This document shows, one piece after another, positions 22,941-34,399 of a stretch of 64,000 nucleotides of DNA. The translations under genes and the position numbers were made by a program. Every line of letters begins with the position of its first letter. The stretch's first letter is position 1. Below the pieces are notes generated by a model, which did no database searches, was not told the origin of the DNA, and saw only the letters and a list, made by a program, of their open reading frames with translations. Origin of the DNA: Silurus meridionalis (lineage: Eukaryota > Chordata > Actinopteri > Siluriformes > Siluridae); assembly GCF_014805685.1 (NCBI RefSeq), contig NC_060885.1, forward strand, positions 15,147,132-15,211,131, in the 5' to 3' direction.

Positions 22941-23927
22941 CACTCACCTAGCACCTTTTATTAGGAACACCATATAAATACTTGGCGAAGCCTCCATTTG
23001 CTCTCAAAGCAAGCTCATTTCTTTGTGCCATGGAATCCACAAGATGGTGAAAATGTTCCTTTGAGATTCTGGTCCATGATGACATGATTGCATCATTCAG
23101 TTGCTGCAGAGTAAATCTAATGTTATCCCAAAGGTATTCTATTGGATTCAGATCCGGTGACTGGGAATGCCACTGAAAGACATTAAACATATTGTCATGT
23201 AGTAAAACAAGTGTGAAACGGTGATATAGATTGCTATATTTGCTTTGTGACATGGTGCATTGTCATGCTGGAAGTAGCCACTGGAAAGTAAATTATGACA
23301 ATGAAGGGATGCATTTGATGCAATTGATGGTATTACCCCAACACCACCTCCACCTGCCTGGACTTTTGACAAAAGGATTCAAGCTGTAGTACCAAATTCT
23401 GACCATGCTAAATTCATTCTTAGCAGAATTTCGGCCTCAGCTTTCTGTTCTTCGCTGTCAGAAGTAAAACCTGATTGTTCTTCTGCTGTGGTAACCCGTC
23501 CACCTCAAGGTTTGATGTGTTGTACTTTCTGAGATGCTTTTCTGAGCACCACTCTAATAAAGAGTGGTTATCTGCTGTTTTGACAGTTCCAACCAGTCTG
23601 TCCATTCTCTGTTGACCTCTCACATCAAAAAGCTGTTTCTTTCCACAGAAATACCACTCATTGGATTTTTTTTCCCTTAATTGCACCATTATTTGTAAAC
23701 TCTACAGACTGTTGTGCATGAAAATCCCAGGAGATCAGCAGTTATAGGAAACTCTCAAACCAAATGCTGTCTGGCATCAATAATCATGCCACAGTCAAAA
23801 TGACAAATATCTCTTTTTTTCCTATTCTAAAGGTTCATGTAAACATGTGCATGACTTTTTGCATTGCATTGCTGCCACATAACTGGCTTGATAATTGCAG
23901 AGTAGGCATTCCTAATTAAGTGCTCTG
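22941..23927 (-). mobile_element. Decayed near-full-length Tc1-like transposon, lineage B
   Basis: The left end CACTCACCTAGCACCTTTTATTAGGAACACC and the right end GGCATTCCTAATTAAGTGCTCTG are degraded inverted forms of the CACTTTATTAGGAACACC-type terminus of a common fish Tc1-like family. TA precedes the left end. Between them lies a transposase gene on the minus strand, with deletions and frameshifts. A second, more fragmentary copy lies at 43786-44105 on the plus strand. Confidence 0.85.
22960..23830 (-). pseudogene. Tc1-like transposase pseudogene (lineage B)
   Basis: Three minus-strand blocks in different frames cover most of a DDE transposase. Block 1 (23420-23689) holds the linker after the helix-turn-helix: ...WYFCGKKQLFDVRGQQRMDRL and NTSNLEVDGLPQQKNNQ. 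Block 2 (23148-23372) holds the second catalytic aspartate in YFQHDNAPCHKA. Block 3 (22948-23253) holds the third catalytic acid in SQSPDLNPIEYLWDNI and the C-terminal tail LALRANGGFAKYL. The first catalytic-D region is largely deleted near 23390-23420. At the 5' side, CTCAAACCAAATGCTGTCTGGC (about 23755-23776) is the antisense of the helix-turn-helix coding stretch. Frameshifts separate all blocks, so no product is expected. Confidence 0.88.
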
Positions 23928-24499
23928 TATATAATGTTGCAGCCATTTTTTGTGAGATAGAAACATGTCTTAATCTATGTGCAAAAATGTGCTTGGTAAG
24001 ACAAATTGAAAAGAATATCTGAAGTTCTTTTTAAATGGATTTCATAAGGGTTGCTACTACTGTAATGGGAAAAAAATGATAGAAGGTTATTTGCAGTTTA
24101 AAAGGAGCAATTATCCATTCACAAAGCATCCTGCAGAAATAAAGGCCACTGATTGGCCCCTTTATGCATGACAGCAATAGAACAATGGCATGGTAAACTT
24201 CTACACAAAGAGGAGCATGGCTGATTCCCCACACATCCGACTGGGCAAACTGACATTGACACTCACACATATACATGCACACACTTGAAAAACTGAGAAA
24301 ACACACAATGGAGTCCAATGTAATGACAAAAACCAAAAGGGTGCACTTGAAGTGTCTCAAAACAAGCTCAGAACTCAAAATCTTCAAGCCTGAAACTTCT
24401 TGCTCTCTTTTTTGCTCACTTTCAATTTCCCTGTCCTCTACTGTGATCCTGGTCAGGAAGCTTGTTATATATCTATAGATCCATAATAAGCAGGGAAGG
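23928..24499. other. No gene recognised
   Basis: Unique sequence. Frames at 24031-24387 (minus) and 24275-24478 (plus) overlap each other and show no family features. Confidence 0.5.
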
Positions 24500-26430
24500 G
24501 ACTACCTCCCGTGTGTTTTAATTTGACTTGAAAACCATCCTCAGTGCTGTCTGGGCTTTTAATAGTTATTCACTTACAAATGATTGCAGGTCATTACACA
24601 GTCATTGGGAGGGCAGTAATGAGATTGGCTTAATGGCTCTTGTAGAACATTGCTGTAAACGACAGCGAAAAGTTCCCCTCAGTAAGTTTTTATGATTATT
24701 CCATATGAGCTGCGTTTGTTTAAACTCATATTACTGTAAAAAAAAAAAAAAAAAAAAGTCGCAATCTTCTTAATCAAATGTGATTTATTATGGCATTAGT
24801 TCTTTCTGCTCTCCGAAGCAATCATCACACCAATAGAGAGCAAAAGCCAGAGATTGAGAGCGACTGAAAATCTCATCGTCCTCCTAGACAAATATTGTAT
24901 TAATATTTGGTCATGTTAATTCTGCTATCAGCCCCTATTTTCATCACAATTTAACTGTGGCCAGTGACAGGAGGCATAATCATCTGAAGACGTGAACGAG
25001 CTTATATTTATTAGGAGCCAGCACGAGTGCTAACAGAGACAGCTAAGTACCCAGTCATCCTTATCCCTATTGATGTACAAGGCCGACAAGTAAATTAAAT
25101 TTACCTTTGGAAATTGTTCTATTAGTATTTTTTATTAGGTTAATTAAGCAAGCTCTGGGGACTCGTTGAATTGGTGAGATTGGAGATTAATTCACTGTTC
25201 TACACATGCTAGAGGACTGGGACGGTAATCCCTGTACAGCTATCCTCCTACAGAGCTGCGCATCGCTGGTGAGCTACACCACTTCATTAGTTGTTCCTGT
25301 AAGATGCAGCACACCAACAATTACTCCCACACCACCACAGGAGAGAAGGGGGGTCCCGAGGACTTGACTCACAGTTAACTTAAAAGTGGTATAAGGAGTA
25401 TCTAGACTTCAGATTAATCCAGACATGATTTCAAGGTCTAATTGATAATAACACCACTCGCCTATTCCTGAGTGACGCACTGATGAAGATGAGACTGGAT
25501 AATACTCTTAGCTGAGTGATAGATATAATTTAAGTAGATGAAATTGTAGCCACTCAGCCTGTGTGTGTCACTGCTAAATTCTCCAAGTGCTGAAGGGCTG
25601 AGAAGACGTTAGATTGTCCTGCAGGTGGTCGAAGCAGATACAGTGGACTGGAGCAACACAAAGCAGTCCTCCCCTCATGGAGCACTATTGATTGATTGAG
25701 AAAAAACCTCTCTGATAGAGAAGATTGCTCATCGGAGTGGAACGTCATGTGCCTCTGATGTACCACCTCTCAATCAGCTGCCACCCAATCGACCAGGCTG
25801 GCTGAAGCGCCCTCGCCTCTCATCCCACTTAAGGCCAGCTTGCCAATTGGTCTCTCTAGCCCTTCTTCTTTAGAAGGGGAAAAGATGCCATAGAACCAGA
25901 TTGTGAACTCTTCTGCTGGCTCCTGCAGTGACGGTTGTGCTCCATCAGGGACAGCTCTTATTTAGCTACAGTCAAAAACAAATCACAGCCAATCCAAGCT
26001 CCATAGCCGCCTGGTTTGTGCCTGGAGGAAATCAAATTTGTATTTTTAGCGGGATGAAAACAAACCACCTTGAACGATTGAACTTATTTGGCTCCCTGAT
26101 AAACTCTAAAGAGCTGTGGGATTGGAAAGTTTGGATTTCATCTAGCCCAGAATAGCATGAATAGCCACGCAAACCAACTCTGTTTGTTCATTCGGCGTAA
26201 TTGCATGCATGTGGAGAGCTCAGACAAGAGTACAAAGTGAAGAGAGGTGAAGACGATATTGCTGAATTGTTTCACCACTACAGTAGGCCTCTTCATGTTT
26301 GCGGTAATGAGAAGAAGGGCCACTGGATGCACACATATTCTGCCTCAAAACAGACAGCAGGACCCAGTTACTCCGGGTCTTTCACTCGCTCCATGGTGTG
26401 CTGGGTTTGTATTTTTAATTAAAATCATTT
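24500..26430. promoter_or_regulatory. Long CNE-like block
   Basis: Nearly 2 kb of unique, balanced-composition DNA with no mobile element and only one poly-A run (about 24738-24757). Dense homeodomain-like cores occur (TATTAGGTTAATTAAGC near 25132; GGAGATTAATTCAC near 25182; TCTAATTGATAATAAC near 25437; GCGTAATTGCATGC near 26196), mixed with CpG-containing words (GAAGACGTGAACGAGC, GGACGGTAATCCC). Several frames exist (25554-25766, 25928-26155, 26138-26422) but overlap on opposite strands without domain features. Its texture matches enhancer clusters near developmental regulators. The conservation claim is inference. Confidence 0.42.
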
Positions 26431-28430
26431 AAATGTACTCAGATTTGGTTTAGTAAAGATAGACACCAGTTTATCCTTGGGGTTTCATGAAGTGTCACAA
26501 GCAATTTGATTCTGCTTTTTGAATCTTCAGGGTAAAGAATATAAACAAACCTAATCAGACAGAAATTTTACGTCCACTAATCTGCTGTTTCAATCATCAT
26601 TTCTTAAGGTTTCACTTCATTTCTCGAGGTTTTGCTCCACAAATTTAGTCTGGCATTAACCCATTTAGAAGCCATTTCTCTGCCCATATCGTAATCTGAC
26701 CAGTAAGTGTCTTCTAATGAGATGAAAACAGCTCAGTTGATGATGCCAACTAAAATTGACTAAATAAAGGGCATATAAATCAACAAGCAAGCCAATAAAT
26801 TGATGCTCTTGAGGTTTATGTTGACTCGAACAAAATGCCAGACTAAACAGCAAGGTGAGGAGTCTAAATAAACCAGGTGAAAGCTCATGGCATTCAAGAA
26901 AATGTGATCTGAACCAGTGTATGAGCAGTCAAAAGTCATCCTATAAAAGAAAGCCTACATTTCTGCCTAGATTTCAGCACGGTCCTATTTTTGTACATAA
27001 AGTTTAAGCAGCAAGAAGTTTGCAGTGCACAAAAAGTACCTTCTCAGCATAAAGGTCAAAAAGAGATACAGATATGTTGGCTTTTCCGTATAAAAAGGAA
27101 CAATGTTTTTCTCAGGTTTAACAATCTTGATCTAGATAAATACTAATAAAAAAGCTAGACCTCTTAGACATATTGAGTCTGCCCCAGGCTGCTCCTTTTC
27201 TTAACTTCACTAGACACACAATACTTAATAATTGATTATAACTGATTTTAACCCAGCCCTGACCTGGGTAAAAAGCTCAGCCAATAGCATCTTTGCATCA
27301 GGGAAAAGAGGGAAAAAACAGGACAGCAACAACTTTAAAAGCTCAAGACGTGTACTACAAATAAAATATTTAGGCAGCAGAAGCCTTGACCTCCCCATGC
27401 TAGCCAGCTTCTAATGTGAATTGATTTCTGACAAGGCAACTGGGACCCAATTACAACAAAATGCACTAAAGCTGACCTGTTGCACCTCGCAAAGTTAACG
27501 CCAGCTTAACCTCCTAGAGTGACCGAGGTCTGCTTTAAAGGACAGAATGGGCTCCTTATACTTGCTTTTCTTTGACCAGCACTCACCAGCTAAGAAATCA
27601 AGCTCGCTGTGGACAGAAACATTGAGGAAACTCTACCATACTTCATATTATATGAATAGGATAATGTGAAGGTTTCCTAACCAGTACTGACAATTACTGT
27701 AGATGTAATGAGATGTAATATTGTTTTTTCAAGGTTTGGCCTTTAAAACTAATTTAAAAAAATATATTTTTATTGATTAAAAATTTTTGGTCGGGAGGAA
27801 CAGTACTGACTTTTAAATGCTTCAAGACGAGAGATTTTGAATTTAGGACAATTGACTAGAGAAAACCTGAAAATGGAGGTCACGGTTGGCCATTTGACCC
27901 TTCACAGATGTAAGCAAAGGACATAAACTTGATGAACTTGGAAAATAAAAATAAATAAGCAACAAACTTACTAAATAAACAAACAAACAAACAAACTTCA
28001 AAGAAAAAAGAAAAAACAGAACATGAGAAAAAGAAGTGGTTATTTGTGGGATATGTAAACCTGTGCATCAATAACCCAGACATATGCAATACAAATCATA
28101 TACAGAGCATGCCATCCTTCACTGTTTTATTTTTGCTGTTGTATAAAGAACACGAGATGGGCTGAACACTGTGTTCACGTCAGGTAAATGCTTTGAAGAA
28201 CATCCTGATCCTGGGAGTCTCTCTTTGGCCACTAAATTTAACCTACTATATTCTGAAGATCTGAAAATCATTCCTGGCCATCTGCAACACGCACATAAAA
28301 ATGAACACATATACAAATGCACACACATCTTCAGTTCATTTGTTTATTGACTATGGAACTGATAAGCACACTCTCTGGAGGAAATCAATCCACTTCAGAT
28401 TGCTATCTTAACATTTTTTCTCAAACTGTC
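26431..28430. other. No gene recognised; weak CNE-like patch at 27420-27620
   Basis: Mostly unique AT-rich DNA. The patch at 27420-27620 (CACCTCGCAAAGTTAACGCC, CCTAGAGTGACCGAGGTC) is more balanced. An (AAAC)n run lies at about 27977-27995. Nothing coding is recognised. Confidence 0.5.
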
Positions 28431-28434
28431 CACA

Positions 28435-28486
<52 letters not shown>
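28431..28486. repeat. (CA)n microsatellite
   Basis: About 27 CA units with one T interruption near 28441. Confidence 0.96.
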
Positions 28487-28489
<3 letters not shown>

Positions 28490-29545
28490 TTTGCCTAATG
28501 AATCAAGAACAATGATGCTGGGAAATGATACAGGCACATTCATCTACATAGGCACACATACACAAGCACTTAAACCCCTGTGCAGCATAGGCAGCATAAG
28601 CTCCATACTAATATAGTAGTGCATGTATGTGTGTGTGCATGTGCTGTGTGTATCCAAATGTGTGAGCTGCAAAACCAGGTCATTAATCATAGACCAGCAA
28701 TAGAGGCTGCGTGTGTGGTGAGCCAGGGTCAAACTGGGGCTATTAAAGAAAGCCCAGGGACTGGAGCCTCTGTTGTGCTAACCCCCGCTCCCTGCAGGCT
28801 CAGGCTGGACTTAGCCCACAGCTGTCCCTTTCCTCCCTCATGCCAGCTGCAGGAAAGAGGAGGAGAGAGAAAATAGAGGTGCACGGAATAATCTTTGCTG
28901 CTTATCATAAAAATATATATATTTTGACACTTAATACAAAATATTCTAAATCAATGCTGTATATTTGGTGGACCTAAAACATGGCCACTAAATCAGTTTA
29001 ATAAGTTATAATCTTGCTGGTTAGCATCCTGATTGTTACCTATCAAATGATAAATGGTTACTGATCGTGTCAAAAGTTTTTAACAGTTCTTAAACATTCA
29101 GTGCAAAGGACATTGAGTTTTGCAACATCATGCAACACATGAATAAATCTTGATTTCCTCCACATTACCTCTAATGAATATATCACAAACAGTTGTGGTG
29201 TAAGGACCTTCTTTGAAAGTCACCAGAAACAAATGATACAACCCATTCATGTTCTTGATACTGCACAAATTGCTCAGGATAGAAAAAAAAGGGGAAGATG
29301 GACAAGTAAAGATGCTAATTTATGATCTGTACTGTAACTTCTACATAGTCAAGTCTCAGCCCACTAAGGCGTCACAGAAACATTTCCAGTGATTAATTCA
29401 TGCTCTGAGGCTTTGCATTGTTGTTTTGACATTTAGCAGATGGTCAGATGCAGGTCAGAGAAAAAAAAATCTATAATTTACAGTATGCAATAATACATAT
29501 TCATAACAACATAAAAGCTGTGGTATCAGAATGCAGTATAGTACA
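28487..29545. other. No gene recognised; weak CNE-like patch at 28690-28870
   Basis: The patch 28690-28870 is GC-richer (AACCCCCGCTCCCTGCAGGC) than its surroundings. The remainder is AT-rich unique sequence. Confidence 0.45.
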
Positions 29546-29549
29546 GTGT

Positions 29550-29777
29550 CTTCTTCTTCTTCTTCTTCTTTCGGCTGCTCCCGTTATTGCTCCCGCCACA
29601 GTGGATCATCTGTCTGCATACTTGTCTGTCCTCTACATCAGCCTCTTTCAAACCAACTACCTGCCTGTCTTCCCTCACCACATCCTTCCATAAACCTCCT
29701 ACCTGATCTGCAGATGTCCAAACCATCTCAATCGTGCCTCCCTCACCTTGTTTCAAAACATCCTACATGCGCGGTCC
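29550..29777 (-). mobile_element. RTE-like LINE 3' end, fragment 1
   Basis: On the minus strand this is a 5'-truncated LINE tail. On the plus strand the (TTC)n run, complement of the GAA tail, is followed by TTTCGGCTGCTCCCGTTATTG and CCACAGTGGATCATCTGTCTG. Translation of the minus strand gives a KDVVREDRQVVGLKEADVEDR-type tail. About 230 bp remain. It stops abruptly at CATCCTACATGCGCGGTCC, where the (TTC)n of a second copy begins. It shares its family with 15107-15672. Confidence 0.85.
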
Positions 29778-30588
29778 TTTTCTTCTTCTTCTTCTTTCGG
29801 CTTCTCCCATTAGGGGTCGCCACAGCAGATCATCCGTCTCCACACCGCTCCTGTCCTCTACATCTGCCTCTGTCACACCAACTACCTACATGTCTTCCTT
29901 CACCACATCCATAAACCTCCTTCTTGGTCTTCCTCTTTTCCTCCTTCCTGGTAGCTCCATCCTCAGCATTCTCCTACCAATATACACCATGTCCCTCCTC
30001 TGCACATGTCCAAACCATCTCAATCTCGCCTCCCTCACCTTGTCTCCAAAACGTCCTACATGCACTGTCTCTCTAATAAACTCATTTCTAATCCTGTCCA
30101 TCCTCGTCACTCCCAACAAAAACCTTAACATCTTCAGCTCTGCTACCTCCACTCCACCTCCTGTCTTTTACTCAATGCCACTGTCTCTAATCCATACAAC
30201 ATCTCAGGTCTCACCACAGTCCTATACACTTTCCCTTTCACTCTTGCAGATGCTCTTCTATCACAAATCACTCCTGCAACTGTTCTCCACCCACTCCACC
30301 CTGCCTGCACTCTTTTCTTCACTTTATTTAACACACTCTCCATTACTTTGACCAATTCACCCCAGGTGCCTAAAGTCATCCACCTTCACAACCTCTTCTC
30401 CCTGCAACCACACCACTCCACTGCCCTGCCTCTCATTCACACACACATGCACTCTGTCTTACTCCTACTGCTACTGACTCCTACTGACTTTTATTCCCCT
30501 TCTCTCCAGCACACACCTCCACCTCCAGACTCTTTTTGACCTGCTCCCTACTCTCACCACAAATCACAATATCATCCGCATACATCAT
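29778..30588 (-). pseudogene. RTE-like LINE reverse transcriptase, truncated just upstream of YADD
   Basis: This is the longest LINE copy here, about 810 bp. Reading the minus strand from 30588: the first codons give MMYADDIVICGE, with the reverse transcriptase catalytic YADD encoded at 30571-30582. A stop follows near 30500, then a frame at 30143-30379 (VKKRVQAGWSGWRTVAGVICDRR, VKGKVYRTVVRPEMLYGLETVAL) and another at 29886-30152 (EVAELKMLRFLLGVTRMDRIRNEF, RWFGHVQRRD, GRRMLRMELPGRRKRGRPRRRF). These are the thumb and C-terminal conserved blocks of this LINE family. The 3' end has AGGGGTCGCCACAGCAGATCATCCG on the plus strand and a (TTC)n run, the complement of the GAA tail. The endonuclease, fingers and most of the palm are absent, as usual for 5'-truncated insertions. 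At least two frame breaks make it dead. Confidence 0.9.
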
Positions 30589-30599
30589 AGATCATGGAG

Positions 30600-30735
30600 T
30601 TGTGGTATTGTGTTGTATTATACAGTATAGTATAATACAGTATAATATAGTATAGTTTAGTGTAATGTAATGTAGCATTGCAGTATAGGGTAGTATTGTG
30701 TTGTGTAGCATAGTATTGCATAGTAGAATATAAAG
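30600..30735. repeat. TAGTA-rich imperfect array, left part
   Basis: Imperfect pentamer-like repetition of TAGTA/TATAGTATAATACAG words. The array continues at 31783-31915, so the hAT-like element sits inside it. Confidence 0.85.
30728..30735. repeat. 8-bp target duplication, left
   Basis: ATATAAAG directly before CAGTGGTGGGG; its partner ATATACAG (31775-31782) follows the other end and matches at 7 of 8 positions. Confidence 0.75.
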
Positions 30736-31774
30736 CAGTGGTGGGGGGTCAGGGTCAGCAAAGCCTTCTCTGCTGGCCTGAACACTATCAGAAACACTGA
30801 CCTACATTTACAACCTAAATTCTAATAATTGTTCCATGAAATTATATTAATTTCTTACTAACTGTTTATTCTCTTCATTTCATAGCGTTTCTCTTGGCTA
30901 CACTGCTTCCAGTACGTGTATGTGGATGCTATTTTTGTCCAATAAGATTTTAGCCTCTATGTGCTGCCATGTCAATCTAATCTGCCCAGGGCCTGCAAAG
31001 TCTGTCCTGCTGGCCCTTTTACCATTGAGAATATTACCAACGGGTCTGATTCTTTAACCAATCAGATTTCATATTTATAGCTAGCTGGCCCAGAATAACG
31101 GCAGCATTTTCCGTCCTCTGATTGGTTGGTCAGAGGGAAACTGTTACAGTCAAGTTCGACTATCGAAATACATGTGTAGTGCTCTGCACACATTAATACA
31201 TCTGAGTTAGAATTTATTACGCCTACAGAGGAAGAGAAATTGATTTGGTTTCGGACATACTTAAAAATCCATTTTCCAGAAAAGCTAGACATCATGAGGA
31301 GAGGTCAGCCAACACCAAAGCTAGCTAGCTAGTGTCTCTCAGCCCGGGAAAGGGTATGTTCTCCACTTCCAGACCAGTGAATATGAGCAGTACCACTGGC
31401 TTACAGCATCTGAGGGTGCAAATTATGAGTCTGCATCTCTGGTGAGTAGGTTGTATTTTATTTAAATGTTTAATGCTTTTGTCATGGTATTAGACAAATA
31501 TTGATTCTGAACTGCGCCAGATGATGTATGTGGCACAGTTGAGGTTGTAGTGTAGAGGTTTGGAGTTGTCTTAACTGGGTTTCTTGCTTTAATAAAATAG
31601 TATTAACCGTCCATATGCGAAATGCCCCTCTCTCTCTCTCTCTATAATGCTACACATTGTTATATTGCGTTTTTGTATAGTATCAAGACGTGATAGTGGT
31701 GGTATTTAGAGGTGGATTAAGTCTGGTATGTCCACACTGAAGGCCCAGTTACCAAATGCACGGCCCGCCACTGA
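30736..31774 (-). mobile_element. Non-autonomous hAT-like transposon, copy 2
   Basis: A 1,039-bp element in the orientation opposite to the copy at 4816-5884, aligned over the full length by eye. Examples are TCTGATTCTTTAACCAATCAG, the CTTCCAGTACGTGTATGTGGATG block, and the phrase CTCCACTTCCAGACCAGTGAA. Ends are CAGTGGTGGGGGGTCAGG on the left and GCACGGCCCGCCACTG on the right, flanked by an 8-bp near-duplication, which is the hAT signature. No transposase frame is present, so movement would have depended on another element. Inserted within a TAGTA-rich array. Confidence 0.82.
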
Positions 31775-31782
31775 TATACAGT

Positions 31783-31915
31783 AGAATGGTATAGAATAGA
31801 GTAGTATAGAATAGTGTAGTTTTGTGTAGTGTAGTATAGTACTGTATAGTAGAGTAGAGTATAGTATAATGTAGTGTAGTAATGTTTAGTATAATATAGT
31901 ATACTATAACAATGC
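31783..31915. repeat. TAGTA-rich imperfect array, right part
   Basis: Continuation of the array at 30600-30735 (GTATAGAATAGAGTAGTATAG...). It explains the Tyr/Thr/Leu-rich minus-strand frame here. Confidence 0.85.
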
Positions 31916-32369
31916 AACAATAATATCAATGTAATTTATATCCAATATATCATGTATATTAGTTGCCATGTGGTGGAAATGGCATCATGCTCAGTGGTCA
32001 TTGGTATAATTTTCATTATACTGTAATAGAATCTTTCTTTATTCTCTCTGTCCCTCTTCAATGTCTCTCTCCACAGTGCCAGCACTCTCTCAACTAATCC
32101 CAAATGGTTTAGTGTTGTCCAATTAAATTCCAGTTGACATGCATTCAGTGCAGACGCTACTATCAGTAATTTAGCCCTCTTTATAGGCAATCTATTTTTT
32201 AATATAGGGTCTGAAGAAAACATTGAAGTATTGATCTTTATTTATTGATCTTTTCGCAAAGCATAGTTAAGGCCAACGCAAATCAATCAAAAATAAATTT
32301 AAAATGATGATAGCACATAGGAAGACCTGATGTTGCACTCCAAGTTTAATTAGTGAAATAGTGAGAGGG
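31916..32369. other. No gene recognised
   Basis: AT-rich unique sequence. Confidence 0.5.
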
Positions 32370-32565
32370 AACTCAAAGCAATGTCACACTGTACTACATC
32401 ACCTCAGCTGTGTTAGCAGGCCAGATTAGCGTCTGTGTTGTCTTACAGCTAGCGTTCTGGAGCCAAGGTTAATGAATGGCCGACGTGGTGGAGGCCAGCT
32501 TAATCCTCAGGAAACCTCTCACAACAAATGTTAATGCAGCCTGATTTTAATGTCATCAGCCAGAT
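32370..32565. promoter_or_regulatory. Candidate conserved non-coding element
   Basis: Balanced composition with GGCCAGATTAGCGTCTG, CAAGGTTAATGAATGGCCGACG and CCAGCTTAATCCTCAGG; it ends at a (CA)n repeat. The TTAATCC words are Otx/Pitx-like. Regulatory call by texture only. Confidence 0.35.

Positions 32566-32566
<1 letters not shown>

Positions 32567-32621
<55 letters not shown>
32567..32621. repeat. (CA)n microsatellite
   Basis: About 27 CA units; a short GA run follows at 32636-32649. Confidence 0.96.
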
Positions 32622-32623
<2 letters not shown>

Positions 32624-33229
32624 TTCCCCCTTTGCAGAGAGAGAGAGAGCCTACAGAACAGGTATTATTATCAGATGAATGTGGCACCAGTGTATCTGTG
32701 ATATTCCTATTTAATCCAAAAGCTTCACACTTTTTTAAAATTTAGACTTTTGTTTTCAACTTGTTCTCTTTCAACTTATGCTGTGAACATTTTTAAAGAG
32801 CATAAACAAGTATCAGTCACAGAACTTGATGCGATAAAACATTTTAGACTCACACAAATATTAATGAGTTTACAAGGACCTTCTCATTATAATTATGTAG
32901 AGCAACAGCAGCATCTTAGTGGGCCAGTGATCCCTGTGGGATACATAAATCTACCAGGCTAGCAAAACTCGCCTACTTTTGACAAAACACTTTACATGCA
33001 GACAGAAATAATGCCAAGCATCCTTCATTATTAACAGCCAGCGCCGTGTGCCATCTGTACTTTAACCTGAAACTGTAGGCAATCATCCCACAGATGCACC
33101 AAATTTCACAACCCATACTAAATATACTATCGAGACATCGTCAGGACAGTTACAAAAAGTTTCTCAGTAGTCCCTAATTAAGAGAGCCTGCAAGTCTATG
33201 GCAATTTAGAAGTAGCATCCTAATGAATT
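32622..33229. other. No gene recognised
   Basis: Unique sequence; the frame at 32750-32962 shows no domain. Confidence 0.5.
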
Positions 33230-33570
33230 ATCATCAGAAGCAGGCTTGACAACCTCTGGATAAAATCATGACACGTGTTAAACCAAAATTCATGTCCCAG
33301 CCTCATGTCTGTTGTCCGCTGCAGATGAGAGTGTGGGCCAGGGAAGAGAGCGCAGCCCTCCTCCTTTCTGCTTTGGGAGAGTAATTAAAGGAAGGCCTGT
33401 TGTAATTAGCCAACCTCTCACTGTGTTTGTGCCTGTTTGCAATGTTGTAAAAAAAAAAAAAAAACACAACCTGGTATGTGACAAAGCCTCTTTCTTTCCT
33501 CGCCATATGGGAGCGGCTGGTGAGTGTCACACATCGCACGGGGTTACATGGAACACAGTCAAACTTATGA
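33230..33570. promoter_or_regulatory. Candidate conserved non-coding element
   Basis: Balanced unique DNA (GGGAGAGTAATTAAAGG near 33374, CTGTTGTAATTAGCCAACC near 33398) split by a poly-A run at 33449-33464, with the CpG-bearing word CACATCGCACGGGG. Overlapping frames on both strands (33290-33539 minus, 33312-33698 plus) lack motifs. Confidence 0.35.
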
Positions 33571-34399
33571 GCTTAACAACAGGGGGGAAAAAAATTCAAA
33601 AAACAAAGACAAGGGAAAAAACTAAAGGGAAAGTGCTACTGTATATACAGCCTTTTTTCTTTGCTTTTGTGAGCTTTAAAGAACTTCTGTCTTGGTGAGA
33701 CGTATAACTTGCTTCTGTGTTGCCGCCAAAACACCAAAGGGGTCGAGATCAACATAAAAACCTGATCTTCAGTTGGAGAGTAATCATCCTTAAAGGGCTT
33801 TTAAAGAGAGTTAGAGAAAGCAAAGGAAGGAGAAAAGCTGGAGCCTAAAGTGGCAAGCAGAAGTGTTTTAACTTACAGGACACATTCAGCAACAGTACAA
33901 AAGTGGTACACGAGTGCACGTATGCTGCAAACATTGAGCGGAATAAAGGTCATGCCACAAAGCCGTTTTGTTGAATGAAAGATTATAGCAGATAGCTGTT
34001 CGGAAAGTGTGTGTGTCTATGTGCCACTGTAAATGTCTCTGTGAGTGTGTGTCTCTGCTGGCTGAGCTGCGGGGTGACTGCTCCCCTGTCTTCTCACCAT
34101 CTGCCCAAGAGTGAGTCTTTCCAGCTCAGCCCCTCTGTTCCCCCTTTCCACACACCACTCATCCTCTTTTGGGCTGTAGGTGTGAGGATGAGGAGAAGGA
34201 CGAGGAAGAGCTGTGCCATGCCTCTTTTAAGACCACCTTTATACTAAACTTCAAGGATTGAGAATGAGATGTACTTTAACTAAAATTATATTCTTTGTAT
34301 GGAGCACAGTGGTCCTACATGTACTTTAATTGGACTGAAAAATGCTTCATTCACTTACTCCTGGAAGATTCAGGCACTACCTGTGCCAACGTGGACTAA
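33571..34399. other. No gene recognised
   Basis: Unique sequence; the frame at 34011-34247 is not recognisable as an exon. Confidence 0.45.

Noticed and set aside
29531..30351. 205-codon plus-strand serine/leucine-rich protein
   Set aside because: It is the antisense of the RTE-like LINE, whose minus-strand frames carry the recognisable reverse transcriptase motifs.
33290..33698. 128-codon frame near a CpG-bearing patch as an exon
   Set aside because: Crosses a 16-bp poly-A run coding for lysines, overlaps equally open frames on the minus strand and has no domain.
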